Assembly (NCBI GenBank): GCA_964615975.1
Contig: CAZTTH010000066.1
Span: 1 to 16,176 of the forward strand
DNA: 16,176 bases
Direction of reading: 5' to 3'
Origin: CAZTTH01 sp964615975
GTDB lineage: Bacteria > Verrucomicrobiota > Lentisphaeria > JABSQK01 > JAJFLO01
The notes beneath the pieces were generated by a model that worked only from the letters and a program-made list of their open reading frames with translations, did not search any database and was not told where the DNA came from. Both the position numbers and the translations under genes were made by a program. Of the stretch, positions 13,705 to 16,176 are shown piece after piece. The first letter of the stretch is position 1; every line of letters starts with the position of its first letter.

Positions 13705-15063
13705 TCATTGCCCCGTCACATCCGCGATCGCCTGCACGAGAATCGTCAGCATCTCCCCCAGCTCTTGATCGGTGCTCCCCAATGGCGGCATGAAAATCAC
13801 CACATTTCCCAGCGGCCGCAAGATCATCCCCAATTCCCGGCTGCGCTCACAGACCTTGACCCCCATGCGTTCTTCCCAGGGGAAGGGTTCCTTGCTCTCC
13901 TTGTCCTTGACCAACTCGATCCCGACCATGAATCCTTTGATACGAATATCCCCCACAAAATCAAACGCGCTTACCGGTTTTAATGCCGATTGGATCAGCT
14001 TCGATTGGCGGGCAACCTTGTCGATCAGGTTGGTGTCCGCGATCAACTTGAGATTCGCCATTGCCGCCGCGCACCCGAGTTGATTGCCGGTGTAGGAGTG
14101 GCCATGGAAAAAGGTCTTTTTTTCGCTGTAATCCCCTAGAAATGCCTCATAGATCGATTCACTGGTCAGGGTGGCCGCCAACGGCAGATAACCGCCGGTA
14201 AGTCCTTTCGCCACCATCATGATATCCGGGGTGACTTCGGCATGATTGCAGGCAAACATCCTCCCGGTCCGCCCGAAACCGGTGGCCACCTCATCGGTCA
14301 ACAATAAAATCCCATGGTGACGGCAGCGATCCGCCACTGACTTCATGAATCCCGCCGGCATCATGATCATGCCGGCGGCGCCCTGCACTTCCGGCTCGAC
14401 AATCAAACCGGCAATAAGGTCGTGATGTTCCGCCAGCAATTTATCCAGTTGATCAAGACAGTATCGACTGCATTCCTCCGGCGAACCGACAAAACGATAA
14501 GGATGGGGATAAGGAACGCGATGCACCGGGAACAATAGATGCCGGTAAAGCGAATGGAAGAGATCGATGCCGCCGACACTGGTGGCGCCAAGGGTGTCGC
14601 CGTGATAGGCGTCGGTCATGGCAATAAACGCTGTCCGCTGCTTTTCCCCTTTCAACTGCCAGTACTGATAGGCGATCTTCAAACCGATTTCGACCGCTTC
14701 CGAGCCGCTGTCAGAATAAAAGACCCGGGATAATCCCGCTGGCGCGGTGGCGATCAATTGTTCCGCCAGCCGGATTGCCGGCACGTTGCTCAGTCCGAGA
14801 AAGGTGGAATGCGCGATCCGCGCCAACTGATCGCGAATTGCCTGATCGATTGCCGCGACGCGATGGCCATGGACATTGACCCATAACGATGAGACTCCGT
14901 CATAGTAACTTTGTCCCTTGACATCGACAAGCTTTCTCCCTTCACCGCCGGCAATGATCACCGGCTCGCCGGCACACCATTCCCGCATCTGGGTAAAGGG
15001 ATGCCAGAGGTATGACTTGTCCAGCGTGGCAAGAGCATTAGGGTTGTCCAAAGCAGAGGTCAT
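13705..15063 (-). CDS. bioA: Adenosylmethionine-8-amino-7-oxononanoate aminotransferase BioA
   Basis: A PLP-dependent class III aminotransferase that turns 8-amino-7-oxononanoate into 7,8-diaminopelargonate, with S-adenosylmethionine as the usual amino donor, in the cytoplasm. The protein has 452 residues. Signatures in order: Trp-His-Pro-Phe-Thr-Gln-Met at 20-26, typical of BioA; Ser-Asp-Ser-Gly-Ser-Glu-Ala near 117-123 for phosphate binding; Tyr153-His-Gly-Asp; Asp257-Glu-Val-Ala-Thr-Gly-Phe-Gly-Arg-Thr-Gly, where Asp257 holds the pyridine nitrogen; and Lys286 in Val-Ala-Lys-Gly-Leu-Thr-Gly-Gly, the Schiff-base lysine. It starts 7 bp after the stop of hepT with no clear ribosome-binding site, suggesting translational coupling to the toxin-antitoxin pair, and ends just before bioD. 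Confidence 0.96.
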   Translation of the reverse strand: MTSALDNPNALATLDKSYLWHPFTQMREWCAGEPVIIAGGEGRKLVDVKGQSYYDGVSSLWVNVHGHRVAAIDQAIRDQLARIAHSTFLGLSNVPAIRLAEQLIATAPAGLSRVFYSDSGSEAVEIGLKIAYQYWQLKGEKQRTAFIAMTDAYHGDTLGATSVGGIDLFHSLYRHLLFPVHRVPYPHPYRFVGSPEECSRYCLDQLDKLLAEHHDLIAGLIVEPEVQGAAGMIMMPAGFMKSVADRCRHHGILLLTDEVATGFGRTGRMFACNHAEVTPDIMMVAKGLTGGYLPLAATLTSESIYEAFLGDYSEKKTFFHGHSYTGNQLGCAAAMANLKLIADTNLIDKVARQSKLIQSALKPVSAFDFVGDIRIKGFMVGIELVKDKESKEPFPWEERMGVKVCERSRELGMILRPLGNVVIFMPPLGSTDQELGEMLTILVQAIADVTGQ

Positions 15064-15070
15064 ATCAACA

Positions 15071-15487
15071 TCAATAAATATTGCAGTATTCCCTGACCTT
15101 GTCAGTAAAAAGAATCACATCTTGCAGACCCGATGTAATGACAGTTTTAACCATATCCAGATTCATCCGCTGATAGTCATGAATTATCACATTGCGAAAG
15201 TGAACCATTTTTTTCATTTGTTCCGCGTGTTCAATATCAATCACACACTTTTTTTGCAATAAGTCAAAACTTTCAGCGCTAGTAGTAGGGATACCGATTT
15301 TGTCTAATTTGATGACATGATTGGCAAGATCGATTGCCTGCTCGCAAGAACGTAAAACATTTAAGATCGCGGCATCCTGTCGGGTATAATCCAAATCAAA
15401 TCCTTCGGGATTGACATCATATTCTTCCCGCGCCCGTTTAATGCAACGATGGATACTCTGAATTTTGTTTATGATGAGATCATTCAT
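15071..15487 (-). CDS. hepT: HepT-like HEPN toxin (DUF86 family)
   Basis: A 138-residue all-helical HEPN protein. The RNase motif Arg98-x4-His103-x-Tyr105 is intact (Arg-Asn-Val-Ile-Ile-His-Asp-Tyr), as in active HepT toxins, in which Tyr105 is also the residue modified by the MntA partner. HepT proteins dimerise and cleave RNA, and are held in check by adenylylation. The ATG overlaps the stop of mntA by 4 bp (ATGA), the normal arrangement of the pair. Length matches the family. The gene ends 7 bp before bioA, tying a toxin module to the biotin genes. Confidence 0.88.
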   Translation of the reverse strand: MNDLIINKIQSIHRCIKRAREEYDVNPEGFDLDYTRQDAAILNVLRSCEQAIDLANHVIKLDKIGIPTTSAESFDLLQKKCVIDIEHAEQMKKMVHFRNVIIHDYQRMNLDMVKTVITSGLQDVILFTDKVREYCNIY

Positions 15488-15906
15488 ACCGCGTATGCCC
15501 TGCCAGTTTCATTGAATGACTGCAGAATTTCCTTGCGCTCCTCATTCAATTTTTGATAGTACGACAGTGTGAGCATTTCAAACTCCTCCATGGCATATTG
15601 GTCAGCGCAATAGATCACCCATCCCGTGGCTAGAATTTCTTTTTGAAACACCGTGGATACAAGGCGCGCATTCAATAGATCCACTTCACAGTTCATCAGT
15701 TTCATCAGTTCGTAACAACAGTCGCTGAAGGCCAGATTCTTCTCCGACTTTGCCTGTACCGGCGGCAATAACACCGCAATATCAACATCACTGTCCGGCC
15801 ATTCATTGCCCATGGCACGACTGCCAAAGAGATAGATAGCCTGAACTTCAGGATAATGCTTAAGAATGGTTGGGATAATGATTTTGCTTTCGCTTTTAAG
15901 GTTCAT
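15484..15906 (-). CDS. mntA: MntA-like minimal nucleotidyltransferase antitoxin
   Basis: A 140-residue minimal nucleotidyltransferase. The motif Gly28-Ser29-x10-Asp40-Val-Asp42 is complete, and Asp76 in Glu-Val-Asp-Leu-Leu can serve as the third metal-binding acid. Known MntA enzymes add AMP units to the active-site tyrosine of HepT and so silence it. The C-terminal third (about 100-140) is a charged helical tail. It is the first gene of the likely unit mntA-hepT-bioA-bioD on this strand. Only a weak AGG about 11 bp upstream resembles a ribosome-binding site. All key residues of both partners are present, so the pair appears functional. Confidence 0.88.
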   Translation of the reverse strand: MNLKSESKIIIPTILKHYPEVQAIYLFGSRAMGNEWPDSDVDIAVLLPPVQAKSEKNLAFSDCCYELMKLMNCEVDLLNARLVSTVFQKEILATGWVIYCADQYAMEEFEMLTLSYYQKLNEERKEILQSFNETGRAYAV

Positions 15907-16176
15907 AATGATTGGCCTGTGAATCCAGCAATTAAACGATCCCGATCAGCAGACTATTCTCAAAGTTAGTGGTTTCCCCGGATTATACAAGGACAGCGAT
16001 AATCACTTGATCATTGCATGAAGATGGAGAACCGCGGTCATAACCAGGCCGGCCCGTCACAAAATCGGCAACGCTAGTGTTGATTTTCATATAAAATCAG
16101 CAATAAACATTTTTCACAATTATTATCTCGTATCCCAGGATCCCATCGAGCAGAAAATCGACGGGATCCATTTTAT
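15907..16176. other. Upstream region of mntA-hepT-bioA-bioD, no gene
   Basis: No coding frame is supported. It should hold the promoter of the minus-strand unit. Small stems seen are TGATTTT-catat-AAAATCA at 16081-16099 and the larger GGATCCC hairpin at 16138-16169. No pair of BirA-type half-sites was found. Confidence 0.45.
16138..16169. repeat. Hairpin with GGATCCC stem at the right edge
   Basis: GGATCCC-a-TCGA, an eight-base loop, then TCGA-c-GGGATCC forms a 12-position stem with one A-C mismatch, followed on the plus strand by ATTTTAT. The short T-stretch is weak for an intrinsic terminator, and no plus-strand gene precedes it in the window, so a repeat is equally likely. Confidence 0.5.

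Overview
This window is bacterial chromosomal DNA from an organism I cannot place below the domain level. The set of a three-gene slice of biotin synthesis, a membrane-fused spermidine-synthase-like protein, a small lipoprotein, several toxin-antitoxin-like modules and many hairpin-rich dispersed repeats would suit an uncultured Gram-negative lineage, but that is inference. No rRNA, tRNA, CRISPR array, transposase or phage gene was seen.

Layout. (1) 1-4577: a multi-pass GT-C glycosyltransferase (+) converges with a 932-residue fused membrane/spermidine-synthase-like protein (-). (2) 4578-5192: gene-free, holding a hairpin-bounded repeat whose right end also appears at the left edge of the window. 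(3) 5193-6230: bioB (-). (4) 6231-6908: gene-free, with a cluster of hairpins. (5) 6909-10341: accessory genes, all on +: lipoprotein, RDD membrane protein, AbiEii-like nucleotidyltransferase with a tiny overlapping partner, VOC/glyoxalase-fold protein, AHSA1-type SRPBCC protein and a SugE/Gdx-type small multidrug-resistance exporter. (6) 10342-11255: gene-free repeats. (7) 11256-12185: a broken coding stretch, a frameshifted PIN-domain toxin gene and its probable antitoxin; then an XRE-type HTH protein (-) at 12354-12641. (8) 12941-15906 (-): mntA, hepT, bioA and bioD, packed end to end like one operon. (9) 15907-16176: gene-free, ending in a hairpin.

How the genes work together. BioA makes 7,8-diaminopelargonate, BioD closes it to dethiobiotin, and BioB inserts sulfur to give biotin; bioF, bioC and bioH are not in the window. 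All three bio genes are on the minus strand, but bioB lies 6.7 kb downstream of bioD, and the DNA between carries mainly plus-strand accessory genes and repeats. This looks like a biotin operon interrupted by, or rearranged around, an accessory island. An intact MntA/HepT toxin-antitoxin pair sits 7 bp upstream of bioA, so the biotin genes may be transcribed from the toxin-antitoxin promoter.

The most useful observations outside the obvious genes are the single-base frameshift in the PIN gene, two coding-like frames just upstream of toxin-type genes (one with an in-frame TAG, one continuing the RDD frame past its stop), a perfect 21-bp inverted repeat beside the VOC ribosome-binding site, and several families of hairpin repeats. 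I did not find a clearly new multi-gene system.
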